From Ciona savignyi (lineage: Eukaryota; Chordata; Ascidiacea; Phlebobranchia; Cionidae): a stretch of DNA of 64,000 nucleotides. Shown piece by piece: positions 1 to 12,390 of this stretch. The stretch is taken from assembly GCA_000149265.1 (NCBI GenBank), contig CH002989.1, positions 137,336 to 201,335 on the forward strand. The letters are read 5' to 3'. Each line of letters starts with the position of its first letter. Position 1 is the first letter of the stretch. Below the pieces are notes generated by a model. That model worked only from the letters and a program-made list of their open reading frames with translations, was not told where the DNA came from and did not search any database. Both the position numbers and the translations under genes were made by a program.

Positions 1-1237
1 ACCATGTGTTTTTGGGAGAGTACTTCACTTGCAACAGCATCGCGGTGTAAGTTGGGTTTGTCTTCGGGAAATGGGGGTGCCAGTCACCGGAATAAGCTGG
101 TTGTCCAAAACTTGAGATTCGTGTCATACTCTGGAGAAAATGATGACATAAAGTAAATATATAACTAAAATAATATTAAGTTTTGTAAGATCTATATTTA
201 CCAGTAGTCAGACATATAAACAGTATTGTACCGCCATTTATTAAAGTATAAAATGTACAATGTACCCTTGAATTTGTTAATATTCTTTAAGCAAAGCCAT
301 ACATATCTACTATTTACTTTGATGTCAAGCCTCCCTAAATTTCGATTGTTTATAAATAAAATGTTTACACCAACCGTTAAGTTGAAGGTCATCGCAAGCC
401 AAATATCTGCAAAGGATCCATTTTCATATGTACTGGTCACGAAGTAGTTATAAACTGTGTCATACGTTGTCTTATCCATGATGTCAAGTAAAGATGCATC
501 TAATGTTGTGCATGTTGCTTTAGCTTGAGCTAGAGTCTGGGTTTGAGGCGTAATTGGGTCAGGCATCCACACGTTTTTCCATTCAGTAGAATACCATTTC
601 CACCTGTAATGAATGTGGANNNNNNNNNNNNNNNNNNNNNNNNNNNNNNNNNNNNNNNNNNNNNNNNNNNNNNNNNNNNNNNNNNNNNNNNNNNNNNNNN
701 NNNNNNNNNNNNNNNNNNNTAAGACAGGTATTGGTTGTATGAGTTTGGGTAAATAGCGCGGGCTGTGTGGATTACATGTGGTTTGTGTGAATTGTTTTGT
801 GTACAATATTAAACTTATCACATAATTGATTCTCTTAGATAATAAAACTTCACTAACCTGAATAAAACAGCCAATCCACAAACAAATCCTCTTGCCAGCC
901 TGTAGACTGGTCTATTCGTTCTAGTTCAACGTTGAACCCGTGGGAAAAAAATTCAATCACTGTTAAGTTAAATTCGTGTGGGAGAGTTGGATCTTGGGTT
1001 CTAACTGTGGCGTTGACAAGAAATGGTACCGAATTCAAGCATAACTTGTATGGGACGAATGCATTTTTCTTTGGAGAATCCGACACGAGGTTTAGCTCGG
1101 TGGTTCCTTTCTGTAAGGTTGGCAGCTCTGGAATGTTACGGGGTTTACGAGTGACAAAACAATTTCATTTTAAAATGGTTACCTGATATAGCAATGTTTA
1201 AGCAACACACAAGAAGAAACACACGAACGAGTTTCAT
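1..1237 (-). pseudogene. Lectin copy A: H-type-lectin-like plus CTLD gene, partial and frameshifted
   Basis: Secreted two-domain lectin gene running off the left edge. Exons on the minus strand are 1183-1237 (start codon and signal peptide, MKLVRVFLLVCCLNIAIS), 858-1127 (H-type-lectin-like domain), 375-603 (first CTLD half) and 1-130 (second CTLD half, cut by the window). Splice sites follow GT-AG with phases 1, 1 and 0, as in the intact copies. Exon 3 is 229 rather than 230 nt: one T is missing just before the VWMPDP motif, so the CTLD shifts frame. The 100-N gap at 620-719 lies only 16 bases upstream of that exon, so an assembly error near the gap is possible. It is divergently paired with copy B, 3.46 kb away. 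Closest relative is copy D. It is either a young pseudogene or an intact gene with a sequencing error. Confidence 0.7.
620..719. other. Assembly gap (100 N) in intron 2 of lectin copy A
   Basis: Run of exactly 100 N, a placeholder of unknown true size. The paralogous introns of copies C and D are continuous here. Confidence 0.99.
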
Positions 1238-3652
1238 GATTATTTTTTATTTTTGACTTTTTTGTGGTAATCTATTAAGTGTCTTCGCTTACTCAGTTAT
1301 CCATCAAATACGCAACAGATTTGCAATGAATTCCGGAAATACGCCATCGATTTGCAATAAATAATTACCAGGTGTGATTAGCCAACCTGAGGGAAAAGGG
1401 GCATCAAACTGGACTTAACGAACAGTGGTAATGAAAAAGTGATCAATTCTCTAGTTTCCTATTTTTTTGGAACATAATACTTGTACTACAATACAACATT
1501 AAGCTAACATTGCCGCCTTTTTCTTTCTGCAATATCTAAACACTGGATTGACAAATACTTGCATTATTGTGCATAAAAACCACTACAAGGTAAACAAAAA
1601 AAATAATAAAGCCTGATTGCTCTATAAGTGCGAACTGCAATCCTTTCAACTACCATTCTGAACAACAATTACCTTAACGGTTCAAACAAAGACATGTAAG
1701 CGTTTTCAATGTTCGCTGAAAATCGGTGGATGTCAACCTGCATATTATGTCACGTTGCAGTCGTTTGTTTGGGTTTCGTAGACTTTTAAAAGCACGACTA
1801 AGTCATGCTGGGTCGCAAAACAATCTTTTTGTTTAATGTACTTTTATTGCAACAACTATACCATTACAAAGGGACAATTTCTACACTACCATAGATGCTT
1901 ACATCAGTGTGTATGTCATTGTGCATGTTATCCAAATGCCATTTAACCACATCAATATCTTCTTTAATGTTTTCAAGTTTTTTTTTACAACATTGTTTTT
2001 TGATATGATCTTTTAAAAAAACATTGTCGTTTTGAAAGTCGTTTGACTGCTCAACAATTTTTATGCAGTTTGACGTTTTGCAGCTTAAGGTAAACATGCA
2101 AAATTGCGTTTTTACGCTGATGAAGATGTCATACCTCTAAGTCATAGTATTCAAATGGGTGTTTGCTAAGTGACACTGTTGGTGATTCAACAATGTTTGT
2201 ACGGTCTAAAGCAGCATGTGCCAGGCTTCGCGCCGGTGTTCTTGTTTAGCTGATCATTTTTATATTAGTGAAGCAAAGCTTCCAAAGACGTTGATTGAGA
2301 ATCTCCTAGCTGTTTCAATAAAACAAGCTTTATAATGTACGTAAATATTAAAGGACTCTGAGTTTAGCTTGCAGAATGCAGCCTGCTGCCTTCAACTGTT
2401 AATATAAATACACTTTGTTTGGCCCTTTCAGTTCGCCGAATTTTTGTGGAGGTGCGTATATCGTCATCCGCAAAACTGCATCATCCGTCACACAACTGCA
2501 ATATATTTTGTATCATAAAAAAAAACAAGTCATGTTAAGGAGTCAAATAATTTTCTTGATTCACACGATAAGCTGTATTTTTAATTCTAAAACAATATCT
2601 GTGCCGCAAATAGATATTCATTAACCGAATAATAACTCAAAATGCTTAGTTTGTCAAACATTTACCGTGCAGTTGTACTAAAAACCAAAATCTTAACTAA
2701 CACTGTGTCGGCTTATTGAGTATATAGAAAATGCTCGAAATTTTCTTAATTTATTTTTTTCGTTGATTTTTTTTAATAGGCGAGTGAAAAGATTGGGGCA
2801 ATAATCCAGTAAAAGAAATAACAACCAACATGGTCGCCAGATACAATTAAAACGTTATTTTTTATATCTAATATAAATATATATAGGCTAAAAGCTAATT
2901 AACTTTGAATATATGCAAAATACAGATGTAGTTTTGAATAAAAAAGCAATATTTAAATACAAAACAATCGGTTTATAGCAAACTGCTCAAGCGGAACCGA
3001 TACTATTGAATTTAAACTGGGGACAAATTGATTTCGATTGTTTGTAAAAAAAGGTAATTTTAATTTTAGGATAAATGAAACCACGCTGGATATTCTTTCG
3101 TCTGGGATAGGTGAATATTACAGTTACAACATTACATTTTTGTTCACTGAAATTCACCATCGTTTTGTGGTGGTTTTAACTGTTTAACTTTTCTTTTATA
3201 TTTTGTAAAAATGTATTACATTCACGTTTGCATATTCTAATTTAACAGATTTATCGTAGTAGCTTGGAGAATGTAGACTCCGTTTTTACTTTCCCAATTC
3301 ATGATATAAATATGCAATTTTTAATTCCTCTTTTTCCGATGTCGGAAATTTCCTTTTTTTGTAAAATTAAAGGTCGTTGCAAATAAGAACATGTTCGTTA
3401 GGATTTTTGTAAGTTTTAACCTGATTTGATAACTCCTTCATTCCAATAATCTGGCGACATAACATGCCTGTCACAAGCGTGACGCAGAAAAATGGAGGGA
3501 ACCCATAAGTATACTTTGCTCAGTATTCGTTTAAATTTAACGTTTAATATGTTTGGGAATGCAATATACAAATTTTATTTAAGTGTAGCATGTTAAAATT
3601 TTTAAAGTACCTTTACAAGGATAGCTGTAAACGGCCAAATATGATTTTCCAC

Positions 3653-3914
3653 TTAGGATAGGATAGGATATTCATCTTTATCCCCGTGAATGGGAAAGCC
3701 AAGGGGGTTAACACACGGGGCAATCGTCAGATCACCTCGCGCCCATCGTCGGGTTACCGGAGCTATTGCAGTGTGTTGTATATGATAGACACGTTCCTTC
3801 AATTTGGTAGAACCCATTAATCCGCTGGGTTCAGGCAATGTCCGTAAAGTGCTTTGCCCAAGGACACAACCGACTAGCTAGCGACCAGTTTCGCACCTTC
3901 AACCTTTCGATTGA
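3653..3914 (-). repeat. tRNA-derived SINE with TATCC-repeat tail, 5'-truncated
   Basis: Minus-strand copy of the family seen in full at 12011-12299 and 52013-52306. The 3' tail is the AGGATAGGATAGGAT run at the left; the body ends at the right inside the anticodon-arm-like hairpin CTTTCAATCGAAAG, so the A box is missing. The open frame across it is an accident of the repeat. Confidence 0.75.
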
Positions 3915-3954
3915 ACTCCACAAAGAGATTCGTTAAATAATTGTTCGTCCCTTT

Positions 3955-4060
3955 CTACGCGCGTCTGGTCGAAAACAGAACCGATATATATATATACGCA
4001 TTTCCTGACAACCCCATTATGGGTTACAAACTTAGTCCAGTAAAAAAAACAGACATGTTC
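3955..4060 (+). repeat. Fragment of short tRNA-derived SINE (second family)
   Basis: Matches the part of the 54464-54589 SINE (read on its own strand) around the B-box region: a GACAACCCCATTATGGGTTAC-like stretch followed by an A-rich tail. The same fragment occurs at 41533-41630 and about 8618-8700. Confidence 0.5.
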
Positions 4061-4313
4061 CTTTTCGCAAACAATCGCTTTTTCCGAGAACTTTGCGCCA
4101 ACAACATTTGTGGGTGTATTTCGACGAATGTTCTAACCTGCAACGTACGCAAATCGATTATTTAGGCTAAGCGTGATAAACAGATTGTTTTTGTATATTA
4201 CTAGTTGCGCACAGAAAAGTTGCATTCAATTAATTCTGAAACAAAAAGTGCTTTTAGGAGACGGATCGTAAGATATTTTGTAGAGACCAATGCCTAATAT
4301 TGACTTCCTGGGA

Positions 4314-4325
4314 TATATATATAAA
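4314..4325 (+). promoter_or_regulatory. Candidate TATA box upstream of lectin B
   Basis: TATATATATAAA, 376 bases before the start codon at 4701. The same element is at 41879-41890 ahead of copy E. The distance to the start codon implies a long 5' leader or a 5' untranslated exon. Inferred only. Confidence 0.35.
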
Positions 4326-4700
4326 GACGCATGTATACAACACTTGTTCTATGGATAGTTTAGTTTAGTATACATTGATTGCCATGAAATTCGTGTGTCC
4401 TGTGGTGTATAGGACACCCAGGTCACCAGTAAGCTCCCATGAAGTTACGTTGCATGTAAAATATGTAGAGTGGGAAGCGATGTACATTTTATACCGAACT
4501 GATGTATTGCCGAATGGCCAACATATAGCAATATGTGTAAAAACGTCTCTAAACCTTCTTGAACTTAAATAAAGTGTTTAGTACATATGGGCTATATCGG
4601 ATTAGCAAAACAAAATGAGAAAACCCGTGATCTACATTGTAATAATTTCATCATCTTGTGTTTTTATAAATCAGGTGTAACATTTTCCGACTTTCCAAAG

Positions 4701-6341
4701 ATGATCATGAAATTCGTCGTTATGTTGTTTGTTGCGTGTGGCCCAGACATCGTTGTATCAGGTAAAGACTTTTAAATGAATTTGTTTGTCGCTTCTTATA
4801 CCTCTAACATTTCAGAACTGCCAACCTTACAGAAAGGAAGAACCGAGTTGAATCTGGTGTCGTATTCTCCGAAGAAAAACGCATTCGTTGCATACCAGTT
4901 GTGCTTGGATTCGGTACCATTTCTTGTCAACGCTACAGTGAGAACCCAAGATATAACTCTCACACACAAATTTAGCTTAACAGTGATTAAAATTTTTCCC
5001 CACGGGTTCAACGTTGAACTAGAAAGAATAGACCAGTCTGCAGGCTGGCAAGAGGATTTGTTTGTGGATTGGCAGCTTTACTCAGGTTAGTGAACTTTCA
5101 TTATCTAAGAGAAACAATTACGTGATAAGTTTAATATCGTGCACAAAACAATTTACAAAACAAAAACACCCTATGTAACTACACAAGACCGCGCAATTTA
5201 CTTTATCTAATCGGATCAACTTAATGAGTAGGCCCAATAGATTGTATCAAAACTAAAAGGCCTGTATCTAATACAATCAAAGACAGTGCTTTTTTAGAAC
5301 CAGCAAAATTCCCCAGTCCTTATCAAACACAAAAACTAGGTTTAGGGTGCTATATGACATTATTTTAATCTTTATAATCCGAAATTGTATCTTGAAATAC
5401 AGTATTACCAAACTTGAACCGAATGTGCTAAAATATTTTTTTGTGCGGGTAGCACCCACAGAATTTCCCATAGTCTTCATAATTAAATAATTCAAATTTT
5501 CAATGACATGGTGTTTTACCTGCCTTAAAACAGAACTGTTAAAATGACTATACCGAAAACAAATCCTAAAAAGTTTATTCTTTTATCTTGTAGTGCACAA
5601 TTATTTTGCTTATTCCTCCTCTATTGACAGTAAGTTGTACAAAATAATAATTTATAAAGTCTCATCTTTGGCAGGTGGAAACGGATTTCTACTGAATGGG
5701 CAATACATATGGATGCCTGACCCAAGCACGCCTAAAACCCAGACTCTAGCTCAAGCTAACGCAACATGCTTAACATTAGGTGCATCTTTACTTGACATCA
5801 TGGATAAGACAACGTATGACAAGGTTTATAACTACTTCATGACCAGAACATATCGAAGTGGACCTTACGCAGATATCTGGCTTGCGATGACCTTTAACCA
5901 GACAGTAAGCTTTTTTTATTACAAGCGGAATTTTAATATGCTGAAATATAAATTAAGAGACTCTGTGTCGTTTTTAGTTATATCAAAATATTAATTTCAA
6001 CAAAACTTTAGTGTATGGCATTACAATACTGTTTATATACCTGACCAATGGTAAAATAAAGCATCTCTAATCAGCAGAACTGGTCACATTACTTACCATT
6101 AATTCAGTTGTAGATTTACTCTATTCCACTACTTTTTTGCAGACTAAGACACCGATTTCCAGTTTCGGACAACCAGCTTATTCCGGCGACTGGTACCCTG
6201 GTTACCCAAGTAGCATATCCACCAATACGTGCGATGTTGTTGCAAGTTAAATACTTTCCTGAAAGCACTTGGATCGGTCTTTGGCAGCTTCCACCCGACC
6301 AAGCACGGTCCACATACGACCTCTGCGTAAAGATCCTCTAA
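4701..6341 (+). pseudogene. Lectin copy B: H-type-lectin-like plus CTLD gene with frameshift in last exon
   Basis: Exons are 4701-4761 (MIMKFVVMLFVACGPDIVVS signal peptide), 4816-5085 (H-type-lectin-like domain), 5675-5904 (first CTLD half, with QAN-ATC cysteine and the DIWLAM core) and 6143-6341. All introns are GT-AG with phases 1, 1 and 0. In exon 4 an extra base inside the TCCACCAATACGTGCG stretch (near 6225) puts a stop at 6248-6250, removing about 30 C-terminal residues including the final cysteine of the CTLD. Undamaged, the gene would end at 6341 like copy E. Transcription is away from copy A. The first three exons are clean, so a truncated secreted protein remains possible. Confidence 0.75.
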
Positions 6342-9064
6342 ATACCCCCTACTTTGCCACCACGTACTATATTTAAAGTTTTCATCGGCTTTTTTAAACC
6401 GTAGATATTTATGCTTTGCACCCTAGTACGCTCGTCACATACGATTTAAGATAAAAATTACCTTCTACGTAGCCTCCTTTAATAATCTCCATATTCTTGC
6501 GTGTTGTAACATTTAATTAAAAGTCATTATCTAGAGTGGTGCACTAGCCGTCGTTATTTAATCACGTGTAGCGCGTCTTGCAACAATGTATTGCAACGAA
6601 TCTGTGTGGTGGTATTCCTTGGCGCTTATTAAATGTTGCCTCAATTTTTGGAGTCGAACCGTCGCGTTCAAAATTCTAGTAAAAATGCCACACTAACATA
6701 AGGCATGAAGGAAAATTTCCTAATAAATTCGGTAAACCTAGTTCTACTTCTTACTAAAACTATGAAAACTTACTAGCCTCATATTTCTGTCTACAACCCT
6801 CAAACTAACCTTATTGCTTTAACGTATGTGGAAGTGTTCGGTTATTTGCTTAAAATAACCACACAAGATTTAGTTTTTTAACCACAAAACCTAAATATTT
6901 ATAAGTCGATAATAAAAAATGCATAAAAATAATGCAGGATTAAACATAAATATCTGCGCAATATAGGATATGTAACGTATTTTTAAAAACTAGACTATTA
7001 CCCGTATTGTATAACTGGGTCATTCGTCCAAAGCAGTTTTACGTTTACCTTAAGAAAGCATTTAAATTGCTAGTTTTACGTGTGAATTTAGAAAGCATAT
7101 AAATTTCACCAGTTAGGTACTGTAGCGACGTATACTGTGAGTAGTTTATTTTAAGCGGATGGGCGGTTTAAGAAAGCGTCCATCTCAGGAATGCTGTAGA
7201 AACATAAAAAAAGATCCACCGTCGTTAATAAATGGCGATTAAAGCACTCCCGCTCATTGCAAGTACTTAGTATACTGGAGCTAGGCATGGCAGTTTTTTT
7301 GGAAAACTTAAAAGTCCAAATAAAAAATATTTTAGTTGACGTCATGTTAGAAACGCTAACTGTATCAAAAGGGTCCTCATATTTCGTATTGGGTCACAAA
7401 TAAAGATTACTACAATAATTGAAGAAGACGATGTTAATTAAAAGTGTAAAGAGCCAAAAATATGCTGAGACAAAAATAATACAACACATTAATTTTTTAT
7501 TTTATTTCTTTGAAATACCTTTCTTATAATTGTATTTATTATATTTTGCCCATATCTTGTATCTCCTTACAGCATTTCTGCTCGGATTCCAATAAACTAT
7601 AGCGATTTTATGGTATTTGTAACATAACTAAAAGATGAAATAGTGTAGATATAGTTATAGAAGGCGTTCAACTAATTATTCTCCCTACCTCTCCAATGCA
7701 AACTGACCCTTATAAAAACGCAACCTCAAAACTCTACAAAATTTTGTTCAAACATTGGGAAATCCCCACCATTGATACTATCAAAACACTCTATAAGCAT
7801 GCGCTCCAGTATATACTTTCCGGGAAGTCCTTGGTATCTACTAACTCATCTAGGCTACTTACTATTCAAACCAACGTTACCCCGATCATACCAAATTTCT
7901 TTACCAAGTTTAAACACTCAACGTGTGGTTAAATTTTGGATGGAGTGCGAACGAAACGCACCTTTATGACTTAATAATTCTTTTTGTGGGGTCAATAATA
8001 AATAATATACCTTCTTACGCATTAAGAACCCAGTTCCGTGGTTTCTTTTTACTTCTGTTGACAAAATTTTCGATTAATTTTAGTAAATCAAAATTAACAA
8101 TAATTTCAGTTCGTTTGGTCGGTTTACTTCGTCGAAATTAGGCGGATGCACACGTCATCATCTGAAAAGCTGCATCTTTCGCGACGCGTTCGTTTATCTT
8201 TAAAGGTGCTGTGAATGTATTAACTGTTTATTAAAGTGTATAGTTTTTATTAATTCAAAGTTCTTCATAGGAAAGATAGTGTTACAAAAGTTGTGTAAGT
8301 GTTACTGCATAGTATTAAGTGGACCACAGGATAATATTAGTTATTTTCCCCAACCGAAGTTTTTTTTTAGCAGCCATCATATAGCCATTTTCCGACTCAG
8401 TGTTCTGCAGGGCGATATATTCGATGAAACATAAAAATCTAACAAACCTCCAAGGAATGAAATATCTGTTGCACTTTCACGTTGTACCTTGAACTTTTAG
8501 ATTATTTTTGAATTAAACTGATTATATTGTCGGATGGGGTGGATGACTGGGTAGGTTAGAAGTCATTATATCCATCCCACATAGCGATTTGTTAAATCGT
8601 TTAGGTGAGTTTCGTCGTACACACGAGTGGTCGAAAACAGAACCGATACATAATATACGGTCTTAATGACAAGCCCATGAGTTACAAACAAGATAAAATG
8701 GCATTCGTCCTTACAAAATATCCAAATTAAACTGTTATGACATTTACCCCAATCCCACCTTAAATAAAAGTATTTTTGGGTATTTTTAAAAGTATTATAG
8801 TAATTTGCGAATATTCGGCTAAGGTTGGTTTTAATAGGCAGTAGGTGTGAGTGGTTAACAGAGATAGGTTTTCCGGTGAACTTTGTAAACAATTACATTT
8901 GTTGCGTTCGCCGAATGTTACTTGCGCAAAAAAAGTATTTTTGTTGAACGCGTGAAACAGATTGTAACTTTTTGTTCTAAAAATATTGTCGTACAGGGTT
9001 CGCAAAAGGAGTTTAAAGAACCCGTGATTTACATTTTAATTATTTCACCATCTTGTGTTTTTAT
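6342..9064. other. Intergenic region between lectins B and F
   Basis: No supported gene. The first ~340 bases match the flank of copy E (44308-44650). A short stretch near 7660-7715 matches a sequence 3' of the exon-2 relics of copies G and H (48610 and 54785), so it is probably debris of another lectin copy. About 8618-8700 is a SINE fragment. From about 8990 the sequence matches the conserved 5' flank of G and H. Confidence 0.55.
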
Positions 9065-11419
9065 ATGATCATAAAATTCATCGTTATGTTGTTTGTTGCG
9101 GTGGCTTAAATATCGTTAAATCAGGTAAAGATTTTTAATTGAATTTTGTTTTGTCACTTCTGATGCCTCTAACATTTCAGAGCTGCCAACCTTACAAAAA
9201 GGAACCACCGAGTTGAATCTGGTGTCGGATTCTTCGAAGAAAAATGCATTCGTCCCATACAAGTTATGCTTGAATTCGGTACCATTTTTTGTAAACGCAA
9301 CAGTAAGAACCCAAGATCCATCTTTGCCACACAAATTTAACTTAACAGTGATTGAATTATTTTCCCACGGGTTTATTGTTAAACTAGAACGAATAGACCG
9401 GTCTGCAGGCTGGCAAGAGAATTTGTTTGTAGATTGGCTGTTTTACTCAGGTTAGTAAAGTTCCATTATCTAATAGAAATTTATCGCGCACAAAACAGTT
9501 AACATCCCACTTATAGTATGACTTCATGCAGTCCGCTAGATATCCATCGACGCATACAATCTGTTGAGTCTAGTATATGGACCATATACTGTGGATCTTT
9601 GGACTCTGCGTTGCTAATAACAAGGGTAATGCCGCCAGTCATTGTAGAGTTGTTCCGACGCAACATGTGGGTTTCAACGATTAAATCATGTGGGTTTCAA
9701 CGATTAGATTAAAGTCCTCCTTACACTGGCAGCATTAGCCCTGACGTAATTATCAGGAAACACAGAATATTTGTTTAGTTTCTTTTAGTTCGCTAACAAC
9801 AACACCAACATAACATAACGGAACACAAAGCAACGATTTCTAGGGTAATTGGCCACCATTGACCATTATTAAAACAAAGTTATTTACTTAAACATATTAT
9901 TAATTACCAAGTAAGAGTGTCAACCACGTGTTTCACCACCACTATTTGTAAAACATATTTTATATGCTATATATTTATGCAAGCAGGCCCATAACCACAA
10001 TTTGTACACCGAGTATGCAGTTTGTTTTTGAAAAAATAAAGCATGAGGTAGCAACCCGATGCTTTCTATTTATGTTCATTAAACAATAAATGTTATTGTC
10101 AGATAAGTGCACACCAGATCTATGTTATCCAACATTCCAAAAAGTTTTAACCGATCGGCCAGAGCTTTGTTACTACAGGCATAAACGCATGAGTTCTGTA
10201 GTTATTAAACCCAACAAGTGTAGTTAAAAAAAGAATAATTGTGTTTGATTTAGGAAGATTTAACCAAATGTTTTAAATTAATACCTTTTACCAAGCGCTG
10301 TAGTAAAATGAAGCTAAATTCCCAAAATAACCCGATTTAGTTTTCCACGGCTTCGGGAAATTCCCTTGGGTTTAGTACATAAAAAGTTTTTAAATATCCA
10401 AATCATTTATCTAACAATTCTTAAAGTTTCAATCCGATAAGATGGCAATAACATTCACCAAATCTGATCAAAATTGGATAAGCTGTTCTAGCAACAAAAA
10501 CGGACAAAAAATGTCCCATTTTTCCAAATGGGGCCCATTATTACAATTGCATATTTTACGATTATTTTAAATAATAACTTGTTTACAAAATGTAATTAAC
10601 CGCATAGAAAGAAAAGTTATATGTACAACGAATCAGACAAAGCATACACATTTTACACAAATATCTAATACCACAATCGGTTTAAACTGCACATCCTACA
10701 CGATTTACCCAACACACGTGTAAGCCACACAACGCAAACAAATTAAAAAATGTGCATTTTATTATAAAAGCAAGATACTCTCTGATTTTGTTCCATTTTC
10801 CATATATGCAACAATCCAAAATGGGGAAGCACTAACAACTTGAACCATCAGGTTAGCTAATAATTTAATCACAAGATTGGAATTAGTTACATTTACATAT
10901 TACAAAACAGACCAAATATACCAGACTTCAATTTCATGCACAAGTCCTAACAAACACAAAAGAATAGGTTATGGTGCTGTATGGCATCGCTAAAATCAGG
11001 ATACCTTGAAATATTACCAAACTAGCATCGAATGTGTTAAAGATATAGCTCACGAATATTTTCATAGTCTAACCTACCTAATTTATTTTGGCTCAACTAC
11101 ATGGTTTATTATGCGTCTTTAGAAACAACTGTAAAAGACTAAATTAATAACCAAAGTTCTTACTTGACAGGTGGAAACGAAATTCTTCATCGTATTTCTA
11201 TATTATGTCATCACTATTTTTCTGCAGAGTACGAAACCGATTTCCAGTTTCGGACAACCAGCTTACTCCGGCGACTGGTACCCTGGTTACCCGAGTAGTC
11301 ATTCCACCTATACCGCGATGTTATTAGCCTACGTCCCTTCAAGCACATACATCGGACTTTGAAATCACCCACCCGACCAAGTGCAGTCCTCATACAACCT
11401 TTGGATAAAGTCTCTCTAA
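9065..11419 (+). pseudogene. Lectin copy F: decayed H-type-lectin-like plus CTLD gene
   Basis: Exon 1 (9065-9124) is one base short after GTTGCG, giving an in-frame TAA within the signal peptide. Exon 2 (9181-9450) is intact and encodes the H-type-lectin-like domain. Exon 3 is almost entirely deleted: near 11169 the acceptor and first ~14 exon bases survive (CAG then GTGGAAACGAAATTC) and run straight into intron 3. Exon 4 (11228-11419) lacks 6 bases in frame, has TGG changed to TGA at 11360-11362, and has lost the last CTLD cysteine (TGC to TGG). Several independent lesions make this a clear pseudogene, the oldest of the set. Its second intron holds a hairpin-ended mobile element (9914-10550). 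Confidence 0.85.
9914..10550 (+). mobile_element. Hairpin-ended non-autonomous element, no internal 338-bp repeats
   Basis: Shares its start (AGAGTGTCA then CCACGTGTTT) with 55911 and its end (22-base hairpin at 10513-10534 followed by CCCATTATTA) with 46157 and 57047. Unlike those copies it carries only a remnant of the ~338-bp unit. Best guess is a Helitron/Helentron-like non-autonomous element; no replication protein is encoded. Confidence 0.5.
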
Positions 11420-11837
11420 ATGATATTGTACATAATTTTTCATGTTTTGTCGTGTTCACCTTATGACCGTTTTATATATTGTCTTTGTGTTTTTCGCTGT
11501 GGTTGTATGTAATCTTTTATAACAAACCCCTACAAAAATAAAAAAATAATATATACCATTATTTTTGTCTTTAAATACTGTATATTGTTTGTTTTATTGT
11601 TGATTTATTGGACGAATTTTTATTGTATAACTTATAAGTTTAATTGTGACCCAATAAGATATATGAGGATCGTTTCACAACAGTTAGCTTTCTGTGGAAA
11701 CATTTCTTACCTTACAGCACCTTAAATATTTTTTATGTATAAGTTATCAATGGCAACTTCCATGCCCATTACCAACTGAATTCAGTAATTACAACCAGAG
11801 TGCGCGTTTTATTCGTTATCTTGCAAGGGTTCCATGA
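11420..11837. other. 3' flank of lectin F
   Basis: AT-rich. Parts match the flank of copy G at 51030-51300 (CCTACAAAAATA, ATTATTTTTGTCTTTAAATA). No gene seen. Confidence 0.5.
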
Positions 11838-12010
11838 CAACTCAACCCCTTACAACTGAACCCCTTTACAACTGAACCCAGTTCAACTGAACCCCGTACA
11901 AGTAATGCCATCACAAATTAATCCCTTACAACGGAACACCTTACAAATAACCCATTACAACTGAACCTCTCACGACAAACCCCTTTCAACTAAGCCCCTT
12001 AAGTTTTAGT
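11838..12010 (+). repeat. Short minisatellite, CTTACAACTGAACCCC unit
   Basis: About eleven degenerate repeats of a ~15-16 base unit reading TTACAACTGAACCCC. The array resumes at 12303-12390 on the other side of a SINE, so the SINE landed inside it. Confidence 0.8.
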
Positions 12011-12299
12011 CCTCGGTTGGTCTAACGGTTAAGTGCGTCGCCTTTCAATCGAAAGGTTGCAGATATGAAACTTTTTGGTTGTGTCTTTAGGCAAGGCACT
12101 TTACGGACATTGCCTGAACCCAGCGGATTAATGGGTTCTACCAAATTGAAGGAACGTGTCTATCATATACAAAACACTGCAATAGCTCCGGTAACCCGAC
12201 GATGGGCGCGAGGCGATCTGACGATTACCCGTGTGTTAACCCCCTTGGTTTTCCCATTCACGGGGATAAAGATAAATATCCTATCGCTATTCTATCCTA
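12011..12299 (+). repeat. tRNA-derived SINE, near full length
   Basis: Starts with a pol III A box (TGGTCTAACGG) and an anticodon-arm-like hairpin (CTTTCAATCGAAAG). A conserved body follows (GGCAAGGCACTTTACGGAC, CAGCGGATTAATGGGTTC), and the copy ends in ATATCCTATC repeats. The B box is damaged here (GCAGATATGAAAC) but better kept at 52078 (GTGCGAAACTGG). The 84-residue frame across it is not a gene. Confidence 0.8.
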
Positions 12300-12302
12300 A
12301 GT

Positions 12303-12390
12303 TATACCTTCACAACTGAACCCATCATAACTGAACCCCTTACAACTGAACGCATTTTAACTTATCCACTTGACAACTGAAGCCCCTACA
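12303..12390 (+). repeat. Second part of the ACTGAACCCC minisatellite
   Basis: Five degenerate ACAACTGAACCCC-type units directly after the SINE, continuing the array at 11838-12010. Confidence 0.7.

Larger units (their letters stand above)
1238..4300. other. Divergent intergenic spacer between lectins A and B
   Basis: AT-rich sequence with no gene I can support. It is nearly identical to 38772-41870 and, up to about 3640, clearly related to 23767-26411. The 77-residue minus-strand frame at 1864-2097 is not kept in the other two copies because of small indels, so I treat it as non-coding. A truncated SINE lies at 3653-3914 and a piece of a second SINE family near 3955-4060. Confidence 0.7.

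Noticed and set aside
932-1186. Antisense frames over lectin exon 2 (also 38466-38720, 23517-23702, 53094-53303)
   Set aside because: Mirror images of the conserved exon; no independent support.
1864-2097. 77-codon minus-strand frame, lysine/cysteine-rich
   Set aside because: The homologous sequence in the D flank gains two bases and the C flank loses one, so the frame is not conserved.
3653-3838. Frames such as MPEPSGLMGSTKLKERVYHI (also near 12065 and 41170)
   Set aside because: They are translations of the TATCC-tailed SINE.
4375-4572. 65-codon frame beginning MIAMKFVCPVVY, also open at 41935-42132
   Set aside because: Nearly all differences between the copies change the residue, there are no splice signals and no family match; the two copies are simply recent duplicates.
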